A DNA stretch of 64,000 nt from Cranoglanis bouderius (GCA_023630585.1 CM042541.1:12123001-12187000), one strand, 5' to 3'. Positions 11,377-24,607 are shown, counted from the stretch's first letter. Notes: generated by a model from the sequence alone, not told the origin. Made by a program: numbers and translations.

Positions 11377-11476
11377 CTGGAGAAGTTCGGCAGTATCCAC
11401 TGTTAGACCAGTAATGTCTTCTATTCTCTGATTGACACGTGCAATGACTGGATCTTCATATCCTTCCAACCATGCG
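11377..11476 (-). CDS. p4ha2: p4ha2 coding exon 9
   Basis: 100 nt, residues about 385-418. The translation includes AWLEGYEDPVIARVNQRIED and ITGLTVDTAELLQ. This is a helix of the dioxygenase domain just before the first metal-binding motif. The acceptor is TTTTCAG and the donor GTAGTC. The preceding intron is only 167 bp. The exon ends in phase 0. Confidence 0.94.
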
Positions 11477-11643
11477 CTGAAAATCATCAAACACACAGGA
11501 ATACAGCAGTTAGGAAACAGTTGCCTAGTGTTCAGAGAACCTGAACGATCTTTTGAAATAATACAGCTAAATTATTTCACCCTCTAATGCATTTAAATGC
11601 ATTGTTTATGAGCTTTCATAAGTAGTGATTTATCATGGCTCAC

Positions 11644-11714
11644 CTCTTGGACACCCTGTAATGTGCTGTCGTCAGTACACCTGTTTTTGGATCTCGCACA
11701 GTTGCTCTCGCAAG
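11644..11714 (-). CDS. p4ha2: p4ha2 coding exon 8
   Basis: 71 nt, residues about 362-385. The translation is LARATVRDPKTGVLTTAHYR then VSK plus two bases of a Ser codon. The acceptor is TTCTAG and the donor GTGAGC. The wording RATVRDPKTGVLT matches alpha-2 rather than the alpha-1 form, which reads RATISNPITGDLE. Confidence 0.94.
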
Positions 11715-11899
11715 CTAGAATGGTTAATAATAAATAATAAGAAAGATAAATAAATTATTTCTTAAATTATTAAATGACTCTATTGCCCAAACATTTATAC
11801 TATGGTAGTATGAAGATTATTTAAGTTTTTCGATTGTTGACTCAAAAGTCTCTGCTCAAAAGGGACATAAAGGCCATACATTGTTCAGCCCATCATATT

Positions 11900-12160
11900 C
11901 ATGACAATACATGTAAAGAAATTCTGTAACACAAAGATGCCTTCAAAATATGCAAATGAAAAATTTCTACATATACAAAAATTGACAATAAAGAGCAGTT
12001 AACAGTAAAGAAAACCCCCCAAAAAGTTGATATTTGGTGTGATTACATAATTACTTCATTATGTTTTTACCTAAGGTTAGTAGTCTGTTACTTAAAATGT
12101 TACTTTCTATCATTACATTCAAACATATCTCTGTAACATTTAATTTCTATGGATAATGAC
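11900..12160. mobile_element. Diverged copy of the GTGCAAAAGTTTTAGGC MITE
   Basis: The sequence from AACACAAAGATGCCTTCAAA through AAAGAGCAGTTAACAGTAAA to ATTTGGTGTGA follows the order of the better copies at 26,104 and 29,497. Neither end is clear. Confidence 0.5.
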
Positions 12161-12228
12161 ACCCTGATTAGGGCACCCAAGGCTATTCTGCGGTACACTA
12201 GGTTAAATGAAACTCCTATATCTATAAC

Positions 12229-12352
12229 TGTGGAAGCGAGCGTGTGGTCAAGTGCCGATTTGTGAATGGATTACACACCTGTGCAGTTTTTGGCTAATGA
12301 TTGTTCTGTGTTTCAATGAGCGGTGGCACGGATAAAGAGGGGAGAGAGGAGA

Positions 12353-12399
<47 letters not shown>

Positions 12400-12566
12400 C
12401 AGCACAGAGCTAAGCAGCACAGAGCTGTGTGTTTGTCAGTGTGTCTTTATAAATAAGTTCATTGAAAAGCGAAAGTAAAAAGAAAGAGAATAAAGAGCCC
12501 TTTTGAGTTGTCCCCAGCCTGCCTCCCATCTCCTCATTCCTGACCCAACCCAAGAGAAGTCTGACA
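12229..12566. mobile_element. Solo LTR with 5-bp target duplication
   Basis: A 338-bp block begins TGTGGAAG and ends TCTGACA, so it has TG...CA ends, and is flanked by ATAAC on both sides (12,224-12,228 and 12,567-12,571). Reading on the plus strand, it has a TATA-like TTTATAAATA at about 12,447, an AATAAA at about 12,489, and a (GA)n run at 12,345-12,395. These are the parts of an LTR (promoter, then polyadenylation signal). No internal retroelement sequence adjoins it, so it should be the product of LTR-LTR recombination. Confidence 0.78.
12346..12396. repeat. GA microsatellite inside the solo LTR
   Basis: A near-perfect (GA)n stretch lies between the LTR start and its TATA-like box. Confidence 0.9.
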
Positions 12567-12680
12567 ATAACCCATTCCATAAATAATTCTATACTTATGT
12601 TATTTTGTGTCTATATTTTATGTCTAGTTTGGTTAATAATAGTTATAGCTACCACTGCCATGCTTCTGGGTTGGGCTCAC

Positions 12681-12857
12681 CCTAGGTTTGGCAAGCTCTT
12701 TGATCTTCTCAATCTCTTCATCAGAAAGCGTTTCCAGATAGCGGACAATGTGTGGACTGTCCCATTCATCCTCCTCCTTCATAGGCTTGAGCAGAAGACG
12801 TGGATTCCTGTTCCCATTCTGATAGCGGCAGAACAGCTTGCTAAATCTCTGTTGAGT
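12681..12857 (-). CDS. p4ha2: p4ha2 coding exon 7
   Basis: 177 nt, exactly 59 codons, residues about 303-361, phase 0 at both ends. The translation includes TQQRFSKLFCRYQNGNRNPR, EEDEWDSPHIVRY and LSDEEIEKIKELAKPR. This is the entry into the 2-oxoglutarate/Fe(II) dioxygenase domain. The acceptor is CCACAG and the donor GTGAGC. A solo LTR lies 115 bp away on the downstream-intron side (12,229-12,566). Confidence 0.95.
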
Positions 12858-13328
12858 CTGTGGCAAAAAGTCAACCTTAGCATCTAACAATGAAATGTTT
12901 TGCTGCTCAAAAATAGGTTTTAGTATGCAGATGCTGAAAATAGAAAAAAGATCCAAAGGAAAACACAATATACAACTGCAGGTAATATTGTAAAGTCAGG
13001 ATAAGATGTTAACTATAGGCCATTAGGATCTTGAACTGGATACTAACTGGACTCCCATTACTTTGCCCATGCCACTTAAGTGCACCTGCACTTTAGACTG
13101 TCTTTCTGCCACCAGTACATACATTTCCTCTATTATGCACTAGGCGCATTGCACACCACTTCACCACTACTATTTACACATGGCAGGCTATCCATCCTCT
13201 CCCATTGTTACTGCCACATATTTATCAAATCCTTTGCATTTTCTATATTTTACCTTTGTCTATGTACTATATACTACTTTATGTCTATGTATATTCTATT
13301 TTATATATTGTTACCTTTACTACTCTTA
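12858..13328. other. p4ha2 intron, no recognisable feature
   Basis: Upstream side of exon 7. AT-rich; the small frames seen are low-complexity Phe/Tyr/Leu runs and are not credible genes. Confidence 0.45.
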
Positions 13329-13440
13329 CAACCCCAATTCCAAAAAAGTTGATACGCTGTGTAAAATGTAAATAAAAACAGAATGCAATGATTTGCAAAA
13401 TGTTTAATGTTCAAATGTTTAAACTAAAGAAATGTACCAT
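13329..13440. repeat. End of a fish DNA transposon (CAACCCCAATTCCAAAAAAG)
   Basis: The stretch CAACCCCAATTCCAAAAAAG, followed by a TGTAAATAAAAACAGAATGC run, is a repeat end I recognise from fish genomes. Its superfamily I cannot name with certainty. It is cut off at about 13,440, where a Tc1-like remnant begins. Confidence 0.5.
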
Positions 13441-15922
<2,482 letters not shown>

Positions 15923-15939
15923 TGCATATCTATACACAC

Positions 15940-15964
15940 ACACACACACATACATACACATACA
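15940..15964. repeat. CA microsatellite between two Tc1-like elements
   Basis: A short (CA)n and CATA tract lies next to the tip of family H and follows family G. Confidence 0.8.
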
Positions 15965-16977
15965 CAGTGCCCTCCATTAATATTGGCACCCTTTGTAAAT
16001 ATGAGCAAAGAAGGCTGTGAAAAATTGTCTTTTAATTGTTTTTTAACCTTTTGATCTTTTGTTAGAAAAATTAACAAAAATACTCTGCTCTCATGGATAT
16101 CAAATAACTGCAAACAAAATACAGGCTTATCCAAAAATAATTATATCTTTGTTAAATATAGGTGTGCAACAATTACTGGCACCCCTATGAATTAATATGA
16201 GAAAAATATATTTGATATTTTAATTTTTTTAGTACACCTGGGGGACTAGGAACAGGAAATTGTTCAACCATGACTTCCTGTTTCACAGGGGTATAAATAT
16301 GAGGTAACACATAGGCCAAATTCCCTTAGCCATTCATAACAATGGGTAATACCAAGGAATATAGCTGTGATGTGCGGCAAAGGGGTGTTGAGCTTCACAA
16401 AATGGGAAGTGGCTAGAAGAAAATAGCACAACCACTGAAAATGCCCATTTCCACCATCAGGGCAATAATTAAGAAGTTCCAGTCAACTGGAAATGTTATG
16501 AATCAAGCTGGAATTGGACGTGTGCCTATATTATTTCTGCCATGTCCATCCCAGTCCCCTGACTTGAAACCCATAGAAAACCTGTGGGGCAAACTGAAGA
16601 GGAGAGTCCACCAGCATGGACCTCAAAATCTGACGGATCTGGAGACATTCTGTATGGAGGAATGGTCTCAGATCCCTTGCCCTGTATTCTCCAACCTCAT
16701 CAGGCATTATAGGAGAAGATTCATAGCAGTTATCTTGGCAAAGGGATGTAGCACAAAGTATTGACTAAAAGGGTACCAATAATTGTTGCACACCTATATT
16801 TAACAAATATATTGTTTTTTGGATAAACTTGTGTTCTGTTTTTGTTCAATATCCATGAAAGCAGAGTATTTTTGTGAATTTTTTTTAACAAAAGATCAAA
16901 AGGTTAAACAATAAAGAAAATTTTTCACAGCCTTCTTTGCTCATATTTACCAAGGGTGCCAATATTAGTGGAGGAAA

Positions 16978-16980
<3 letters not shown>
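15965..16980 (+). mobile_element. Tc1-like element, family H, internally deleted
   Basis: The left end is CAGTGCCCTCCATTAATATT and the right end is its complement, CCAATATTAGTGGAGGAAAC then TG. The inverted repeats are about 100 bp or more. The plus strand has an ATG at 16,342 (MGNTKEYSCDVRQRGVELHK) and a helix-turn-helix piece PISTIRAIIKKFQSTGNV. It then jumps to PSQSPDLKPIENLWGKLKRR and ends KGCSTKY at 16,764. Both catalytic Asp blocks are deleted. Confidence 0.87.

Positions 16981-16981
<1 letters not shown>

Positions 16982-17040
<59 letters not shown>
16982..17040. repeat. TA microsatellite
   Basis: About 29 TA units follow the right tip of the family H element. Confidence 0.95.
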
Positions 17041-17043
<3 letters not shown>

Positions 17044-17660
17044 TCCCTCCATTTTCATGTCAAACCATTTTCTTTTCACCTCGCTTAATTTTGTATTAAT
17101 TTTATTTATTAGTATTAACACTAATAATTTCTGCAATTTGGCCCCAGATTTTGGTCTTTCAGGTGATGTTACACTGTTAAATAATATATATTTCATTGCC
17201 ACATTGCCATAGATTTGAGTCAAAATAACTTTCACTTCTATGTCTGGAGAAAGTTTATTTTTGCCTTTCAACCACTATATCAGCTGTCTGAGCCCTGCTT
17301 TTTATCGAGTTTTGTGCATCACCAAATGCAAATCAGATGTACTGTGCATGCACTTGGTAATTAATGGGTGATTGGCATTCATCAACATATGCACATGAGT
17401 ACAAAGAAAATAAGCATTTCTGAATCTTTTGTAAATCTGGCGGAAATGTTTAGTTTGGTTTGGCTTACGCAAACATTGTGCAAGCACAGTGCGGAAACAT
17501 TTACACACAACTTTACTAAAAATCTGGGATGTGCTGGAACAACAAGCCCAAAATGGGTGAGATTTTGTAGAGTCCAGCGGGTCAGAACTGTTTTGGTGGC
17601 ACGCAGAGGACCAACAGTAAATTACACAGGTGGTCATAATGTTTTGGGTCATTAGTGTAT
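17041..17660. other. p4ha2 intron with the end of an old DNA element
   Basis: Mostly unassigned AT-rich sequence. From about 17,555 to 17,660 the wording GTGGTCATAATGTTTTGGGT CATTAGTGTA resembles the terminal part of a recurrent fish DNA transposon. No coding frame was recognised. Confidence 0.4.
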
Positions 17661-17753
17661 GTGAGTTAAGGTTACTGGGTTTTGGCCATCTTCAAAATAG
17701 TTATATTTTATTATCACATCATTTATAGGTTCCTCTTTCTTTATTGCACTCAC

Positions 17754-17953
17754 CATTTTGACCCCCTCTCCTCTACATAGGGCCTCATAGATGTCTCTCT
17801 CAGGTAAATAATCTTTTGGGCGCTCATAGGTTGCCAGCTGAATGGACGTCTCTTCGTTGGGCTCCTTTTTGGTCTGGTCCATGTCCCTTAGCTCATTGGA
17901 GAGCATCTGTTCAAAGTAGCGCAGGTTTCCTCCTGCTCTCTGGTGACTTGGAT
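17754..17953 (-). CDS. p4ha2: p4ha2 coding exon 6
   Basis: 200 nt, residues about 236-302. The translation starts DPSHQRAGGNLRYFEQML, passes through a variable acidic linker (QTKKEPNEETS), and ends YERPKDYLPERDIYEALCRG then EGVKM. The Cys in LCRGEG pairs, in the human enzyme, with the Cys of LFCRY in the next exon. The acceptor is AATAG and the donor GTGAGT. The exon ends in phase 0. YERPxDYLPERD favours alpha-2 over alpha-1. Confidence 0.94.
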
Positions 17954-18105
17954 CTATTAATGAATAAAGACAAAGGAAATTAATGAATGATTATTGCAAT
18001 AAATAAAATTAAAATGCAATAAATGTTACCCTCTTTTCTGATTAGTATAACAGTCGAATGGTTTATGATTTAATTCTGCATTCCAGATTCTATCACTACT
18101 TGAAA

Positions 18106-19490
18106 TACAGTGGGTATAGAAAAGAATCACCCCCCTTTAAAATAATCACATTTTGTTGCTTTTCAGCCTGAAATTAAGACGGACACAGTTTTGGTTTTAT
18201 CCAGCTGTATTTACTCAGTGCAACTTATAATATCCAAGTGAAAGATATAACACCAACATGCCAGAAAAAGATTAAAAAATAAAAAATCAGAATCACTGAG
18301 TTGGAAAAATGATCACCCCCTTGCTTTAATTTACCTTAATTTTTTAATTACAGCCTTTAGTTTGTTGGGATATGTCTCTACTAACTTTGCACATCTAGAC
18401 ATTGCAATATTTGCCCACTCTTCTTTGCAAGTCATTCCACAGATTTTCAATGGGCTTCGACTAGGCCATGCAAGGACATTCACCATTTTCTCCTTCAACC
18501 ACTGTGGTCAGTTTTGCTTTGTGCTTTGGGTCATTGTCATGTTGGCACAGTATTTTGCCCCATCCATTTTCCTTCTATCCTGACAAGTGTTCCCTGCTGC
18601 AGAGAAACACCCCATAACAGGATATTACCACCTCCATGCTTTACTGTAGGAATGGTGTTATTTGGATGGTGAGCTGTATTGGATTTCTGCCAGACATATC
18701 GTTTGGTGTTGAGGCCAAATAATTCATCTGACCCTAACACCTTTTTCCATGTGGCCTCAGAATCTTCAAGATGCATTTTGGCAAAGCTCAGTCATGTGTG
18801 GCTTTTTTCTTGCAACCCTCCCATACAAGCCACATTTGTGGAGAATTTGTGATATTGTCGTCACATGCACAACTGCTTCAGAGTTGCTGTAGGCCTCTTG
18901 GTAGCCTCTCTGACAAGTTTCTTCCTGGCTCTTTCATCCAGTTTGGAGCGACATCCTGATCCAGGGAGGGTCTGTGTTGTACCAAATACCTTCCACTTCT
19001 TAATAACAGACTTCACTGTGCTTCTAGGCATTGATAAAGACTTTGACATGTTTTTGTATCCATCTCCTGACTTGTGCCTGTCCACAACTGACAATCTTTT
19101 GACAGTGCCATGCCACCTATAGTTGATTTTTTGCTTCAGTTGCACTACAAAATGCTCCAGGAAAGCTCTTTTCATGTTGAGCTAATCAAAATGACCACAG
19201 CTGATCACAGTTGAAAGTCAAATGGCTTTGGGTGCCATTGAGAAGGTGATTAGCTACACTAGATTGAGTTTACAAGTCATTTTTAGGAGGGGAGTGATCC
19301 TTTTTCCAACTCATTGATTCTGGTTTTTTTTTTTTTTTTTTTCTGACATGTTGGTGTTATATCTTTCACTTGGATGTTATAAGTTGCACTGAGTAAATAC
19401 AGCTGGATACAACAAAAACTGTGTCTGTCTTCATTTCAGGCTGAAAAGCAACAAAATGTGATTATTTTAAAAGGGAGTGATTCTTTTATA
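18106..19490 (-). mobile_element. Tc1-like element, family B, degenerate
   Basis: The left tip is TACAGTGGGTATAGAAAAGA. The right side mirrors it to about 19,490 (GGGAGTGATTCTTTTATA) but the last bases have decayed. Inverted repeats exceed 200 bp. Minus-strand transposase pieces: 19,175-18,861 (HKSGDGYKNMSKSLSMPRST, GSGCRSKLDERARKKLV) and 18,776-18,537 (SDELFGLNTKRYVWQKSN, HGGGNILLWG). The second Asp block and the PSQSPDLNPIENLW block are deleted. The same family occurs at 21,631 and 32,078. Confidence 0.87.
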
Positions 19491-19985
19491 TGATAGATCT
19501 AGGAACTCTATATAACATCTTATATTTAGATGATTATGTACAAATTTCCATCCAAAGCAACATATAAGGGAGGCAAAATATGTTCCAATTATATAGTTAT
19601 TAGCACAGAACCACATTTTAACAAACCACTTGCTATTTACAGTATATACATCAACCCTCTGTCCCATATCCTTTTCTGACCTGAACCCCCCTGTATAAGT
19701 GTCATCTGTCTTGTGCTGTAATCCCATTCTTTGTATATTCACATTCCTTTATTGTCCTGTGTAATATTTTGAGTTACTAATATTTTGTTTCCAGTCATTC
19801 AAAATTCCTTGTTCTGTTATTGTCAATTATTGTAGTATCTAGTGATCATCTAGTTTTTGAATCTAGTTATAGAATCTAGTTTGTCTGCATTTTGACTTCA
19901 AATATGGATTTGCCTCTGATCACTGTGCTTTGAGATTTGTGATGTAATTTTACAATGATCTGTCCCTTGGTGTTGCACTGATTAC
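19491..19985. other. p4ha2 intron, no recognisable feature
   Basis: AT-rich intron sequence directly downstream (gene orientation) of exon 5. Confidence 0.4.
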
Positions 19986-20225
19986 CGATGGAGACAAGGC
20001 GTCGGGTGAGTTCGATGGCTCGTGGAACATCTCCCATCTGATACACAGAGTAACTCAGGTAGTCCAGGATGTCGGACTTGGATGTTTTGCTATCCTCACC
20101 AGCATCAATCTGTCGGAGGGCCTGTTGCATCCACAGCACTGCATGGTAGTAGTCATTCTCATTGTACGCTGTCTTTCCCATGTCAAAGCAGTCATCTACA
20201 GTCAAAAAAGCATTGTAGCGCACAC
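19986..20225 (-). CDS. p4ha2: p4ha2 coding exon 5 (peptide-substrate-binding domain)
   Basis: 240 nt, residues about 155-235. The translation includes FLTVDDCFDMGKTAYNENDY, YHAVLWMQQALRQID and LDYLSYSVYQMGDVPRAIEL. This is the tetratricopeptide-like domain that binds proline-rich collagen peptide. Its tyrosines (NENDYYH, LDYLSY) are the kind of aromatic residues that line the binding groove in the human proteins. The acceptor is CACAG and the donor GTAATC. No stop or frameshift is seen. Confidence 0.95.
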
Positions 20226-20572
20226 CTGTGGACCAAAGTCAGAACAGTGCTTAAAGTAAAATTAATTAATTATTTGTTTCTCAATTTAATTCAGTAGAAG
20301 TCTTTATCACCATGACCTTAAATGTTTAAAGAAATATTTTTATATTAAAGAAATCTAATAGGCATTTACTATGGGTTAATTTAATAAATAAATATCTGAG
20401 ACTACAGTGGGCACAGGCTCACTGAAAGTGGACTGTTGAAAATTGGAAAAAGACCAGGTGATATCGTTCCAATATGCCTTAAGTTTAGGAATGCTGTTCT
20501 GTTCACCACGGTTGTAAAGGGTTTCAGAAAGAAAGATCCTTCCTGTCAGTTTGGCCTTTCAACTCTTTCAGA

Positions 20573-20575
<3 letters not shown>
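20226..20575. other. p4ha2 intron, no recognisable feature
   Basis: At 20,400-20,560 there is wording reminiscent of an old repeat (CCAGGTGATATCGTTCCAAT), but I could not assign it. Confidence 0.35.
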
Positions 20576-20603
<28 letters not shown>

Positions 20604-20820
20604 TGTGCACACGAGTATTTAAACCCCCTCTGGAAGTATGGGAATGACAGGGCCAATTCTTTTGTTTTTGCTATACACTGAAGACATTTGGGTTTGAGAT
20701 CAAAATATGTATATGACACTATAGATCAGAATTTCAGCTTTCATTACCTGATATTTACATTTAGTTGGGATAAACAGCTGAGAACATAGCACCTTTGGTG
20801 ACCGAACCAATTTTAGGTGA
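20576..20820. mobile_element. Short non-autonomous DNA element, with TG microsatellite at its edge
   Basis: A (TG)n tract at 20,575-20,600 is followed by a copy of the 9,420-9,656 element in inverse orientation (GCTATACACTGAAGACATTT; TTTCAGCTTTCATTACCTGA). Non-coding. Confidence 0.6.
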
Positions 20821-20915
20821 GCAAAAGTACTATGATGAGACTAATTTATTAATTTAAATCTAATAAATAATTAATTAAGTCTTAAGTCTACTAATTTGAG
20901 TCTAATTTATTAGAC

Positions 20916-21630
20916 TATAGTGCATCCGCAAAGTATTCACAGCGCTTCACTTTTTCCACATTTTGTTATGTTACAGCCTTATTCCAAAATGGATTAAATT
21001 CATTATTTTCCTCAAAATTCTACAAACAATACCCCATAATGACAATGTGAAAGAAGGTTGTTTGAAATCTTTGCAAATTTATTAAAAATAAAAAACAAAA
21101 AAAGCATTTGCTCAATACTTTGTTGAAGCACCTTTGGCACCAATTACAGCCTCAAGTCTTTTTGAGTATGATGCTACAAGGTTGGCACACATATTTTTGG
21201 GCAGTTTCTCCCATTCTTCTTTGCAGGACCTCTCAAGCTCCATCAGGTTGGATGGGGAGCGTCGGTGCACAGCCATTTTCAGATCTCTCCAGAGATGTTC
21301 AATCGGGTTCAAGTCTGGGCTCTGGCTGGGCAACTCAAGGACATTCATAGACTTGTCCCGTAGCCACTCCTTTGTTATCTTGGCTGTGTGCTTAGGGTCG
21401 TTGTCCTGTTGGAAGATGAACCTTCACTCCAGTCTGAGGTCCAGAGCGCTCTGGAGCAGGTTTTCATCAAGGATGTCTCTGTATATTGCTGCATTCATCT
21501 TTCCCTCGATCCTGACTAGTCTCCCAGTTCCTGCCGCTGAAAAACATCCCCACAGCATGATGCTTCCACCACCATGTTTCACTGTAGGGATGGTACTGGC
21601 CAGGTGATGAGCGGTGCCTGGTTTCCTGGT
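20916..21630 (-). mobile_element. Tc1-like element, family D, 3' half missing
   Basis: The left tip is TAGTGCATCCGCAAAGTATT. The minus strand encodes the C-terminal half of a transposase: 21,681-21,424 holds HHLASTIPTVKHGGGSIMLW and GCFSAAGTGRLVRIEG. 21,348-21,112 holds MNVLELPSQSPDLNPIEHLW then RDLKMAVHRR and ends GASTKY. At about 21,630 the sequence switches abruptly into a family B element, so the N-terminal half and the right inverted repeat are lost. Confidence 0.85.
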
Positions 21631-23183
21631 TAAAATAATCACATTTTGTTGCTTTTCAGCCTGAAATAAAGACGGACACATTTTTTGTTTTATCCAGCTG
21701 TATTTACTCAGTGCAACTTATAACATCCAAGTGGAAGATATAACACCAATATGTCAGAAAAAAATTCAAAAATTCAAAAACAGAATCACTGAGTTGGAAA
21801 AAGGATCAACCCCTTGCTTTAATTTGCCTTAATTTTTTAATTACAGCCTTTATTCTGTTGGGATATGTCTCTACTAACTTTGCACATCTAGACTTTGCAA
21901 TATTTGCCCACTCTTCTTTGCAGAACTGCTCAAGTTCAGTTAAATTTGATGGTGACCGTTTGTGGACTGCAGTCTTCAAGTCATTCCACAGATTTTCAAT
22001 GGGCTTTAAGTCTGGGCTCTGACTAGGCCATGCAAGGACATTCAACTTTTTCTCCTTCAACCACTGTGTGGTCAGTTTTGCTGTGTGCTTTGGGTTATTG
22101 TCATGTTGGAAGGTAAACCTTCTTCCCACTGACAACTTTCTGGCAGAGGGCAGCAAATTTTCCTCAAGAATTTGACGGTATTTTGCCCCATCCATTTCCC
22201 TTCTATCCTGACAAGTGCTCCAGTCCCTGCTGCAGAGAAACACCCCCATAACAGGATATTACCACCTCCATGCTTTACTGTAGGAATGGTGTTATTTGGA
22301 TGGTGAGCTGTATTGGATTTCCGCCAGACATATCGTCTGGTGTTGAGGCTAAATAATTCAATTTTAGTCTCATCTGACCATAACACCTTTTTCCATGTGG
22401 CCTCAGAATCTTCAAGGTGCGTTTTGGCAAAGCTCAGTCGTGGGTGGTTTTTTCTTGCAACCCTCCCATACAAGCCACATTTGTGGAGAATTTGTGATAT
22501 TGTTGCCCCATGCACACAATGACCACTCTTTGTCATAAATTCCTGCAACTGCTTCAGAGTTGCTGTAGGCCTCTTGGTAGCCTCTCTGACCAGTTTCCTC
22601 CTAGCTCTTTCATCCAGTTTGGAGTGACGTCCTGATCCAGGGAGGGTCTGTGTTGTACCAAATACCTTCCACTTCTTAATAATAGACTTCACTATGCTTC
22701 TAGGCATTGACAAAGCCTTTGAAATTTTTTTGTATCCATCTCCTGACTTGTGCCTGTCCACAACTTTATCCCAGAGATCTTTTGACAGTGCCTTGCCACC
22801 CATAGTTGATTGTTTGCTTCAGTTGCACTACAAAATGCTCCAAGAAAGCTCTTTTCATGCTGAGCTAATCAAAATGACCACAGCTGATCACAGTTGAAAG
22901 TCAAATGGCTTTGTGTGCCATTGAGAAGGTGATTAGCTACACCTTATTGAGTTTACAAGTCATTCTTAGGAGGGGGGTGATCCTTTTTCCAACTCAATGA
23001 TTCTGGGTTTTTATTAATTTTTTTTCTGACATGTTGGTGTTATATCTTTCACTTGGATGTTATAAGTTGCACTGAGTAAAAAGCTGGATAAAACAAAAAC
23101 TGTGTCCGTCTTCATTTCAGGCTGAAAAGCAATAAAATGTGATTATTTAAAGGGGGGGGGGATCCTTTTCTATACCCACTGTA
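21631..23183 (-). mobile_element. Tc1-like element, family B, best copy, left tip missing
   Basis: The left side starts at AAAATAATCACATTTTGTTG, about 27 bases inside the normal tip, fused to a truncated family D element. The right side is complete and ends TTTCTATACCCACTGTA. Inverted repeats are over 200 bp. It carries the most complete family B transposase in the window. Confidence 0.88.
21806..22803 (-). pseudogene. Tc1-like transposase, family B, one frameshift
   Basis: ATG at 22,803 (MGGKALSKDLWDKVVDRHKS). Helix-turn-helix region GDGYKKISKALSMPRSIVKS, then GSGRHSKLDERARRKLV. The first catalytic Asp is in LWSDETKIELF, followed by HGGGNILLWGCFSAAGTG. A shift near 22,200 moves the frame. 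The second Asp is then in FQHDNNPKHTAK and the Glu in SPDLKPIENLWND. The end KARG is at 21,806. Spacing of 34 residues between the second Asp and Glu holds. Apart from the frameshift and the NDP to NNP change the protein is near complete. Confidence 0.88.
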
Positions 23184-23237
23184 TAAGCTAAAACATCAGA
23201 TTTTCACAAACATTAAGTACCAACATGATAGATCAGG

Positions 23238-23402
23238 GTTCTTCAAATCTGGCCCTTGAAGTACAGTGTCCTGCATAGTTTACCTCCAACCCTAATCAAT
23301 CACACCTGAACAAGCTAACCAAGGTCTTCAGGATTACTAGAAAATTACAGACAGGTGAGTTCGGAGGTTGGAGCTAAACTCTGCAGATTTGAAGAACTCT
23401 GT
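23238..23402. mobile_element. Foldback MITE
   Basis: Left arm GGGTTCTTCAAATCTGG, right arm GCAGATTTGAAGAACTC, with further inverse similarity inward (GTTTACCTCCAACC versus GGTTGGAGCTAAAC). About 165 bp, non-coding. This is a palindromic repeat type common in fish. Confidence 0.75.
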
Positions 23403-24251
23403 GACAGATCATGCTTCACTGTTGCCAATATCAAATATAGTAAAACATTTTAGACCTCACTGACAAACATAAGCTATTCTATGTCAATCATAAACATTAT
23501 TACTGTAAAATACTGTTAATTTGTATTATTTGTTATGCTTATATTACATTTATTCATTTCTCAAAATGCATGAATAAAGTAGGCTTTTCCCCAGATTTCT
23601 ACTAGTCCTAGCTCTGTAACCAGTGGAATCTCAAACTCAAAACCTTTAGAGCAGAATGCTACTATAGAGGACTTTGACCTGATACTTTCACAGAAATATG
23701 TCACCAGAGATATTGAACCCAACATTGAGGGAATTTTTTTTATTGCACTTTCTTTCCCCCATAAAAAAAGAGAAGTCTCAAAATTGAAATGTTCTGCATG
23801 CACACTATACTTACCTAGATACTCCCTAAAAATTTAAATTTAAAATTTAAATTTAACTGAGACTCGAACCCTTCCCATTATTATTGGACTGTAAAAGTGG
23901 AACTGTGAGCAATCTTGAGCATTACAGTAGAACTTAATTCTAAGTCTAAGGAACAAGAATGTACAAAATATTTATATATGTACCTTGTAATGTGATCTAG
24001 AGATCAGTTTTTGTTCCAAGGAGCTAGGAACATCCTGAGCCGAGATATTGAGGTTTATGTAAACAGCTGTATAACCAAAATTTGTTGTGCATCACCACAC
24101 AAAGATGGCCGTCTTGGTTAAACCAAGTAAAAAAATAAATAAATAAATAACTGGTGGTTTTGCAATGTGATACTTGGAGGTAATCACTCAAAAAAGTAAA
24201 AATGGTCAAGCAATCTGTGCTGGACCACTTGAGAAGGAATGACCCTGTAGT
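23403..24251. other. p4ha2 intron, no recognisable feature
   Basis: AT-rich. Around 23,830-23,860 there is an AAATTTAAATTT palindromic run. No credible gene. Confidence 0.4.
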
Positions 24252-24468
24252 TACAGTGGGGGGGGAAAGTATTTGATCCCCTGCTGATTTTGTACGTTTG
24301 CCCACTGACAAAGAAATGATCAGTCTATAATTTTAATGGTAAGTGTATTTTAACAGTGAGAGACAGAAGAACAGAAAAATGCATTTCAAAAAAGTTATAA
24401 ATTGATTTGCATTTTAATGAAGGAAATAAGTATTTGATCCCTTATCAATCAGCAAGATTTCTGGCTCC

Positions 24469-24565
24469 CAGGTGTCTTTTACACAGGTAACGAGCTGAGA
24501 TTAGGAGCACTCTTTTAAAGGGAGTGCTCCTAATCTCAGTTTGTTACCTGTATAAAAGACACCTG
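24469..24565. repeat. Hairpin upstream of the family C transposase
   Basis: The innermost arms are a perfect 18-bp inverted repeat, CTGAGATTAGGAGCACTC (24,495-24,512) and its complement at 24,522-24,539, with a 9-base loop. The arms continue outward with few mismatches (CAGGTGTCTTTTACACAGGT on the left, complement on the right) to about 45 bp each. It lies 43 bp before the transposase ATG. Confidence 0.9.
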
Positions 24566-24607
24566 TCCACAGAAGCAATCAATCAATCAGATTCCAAACT
24601 CTCCACC

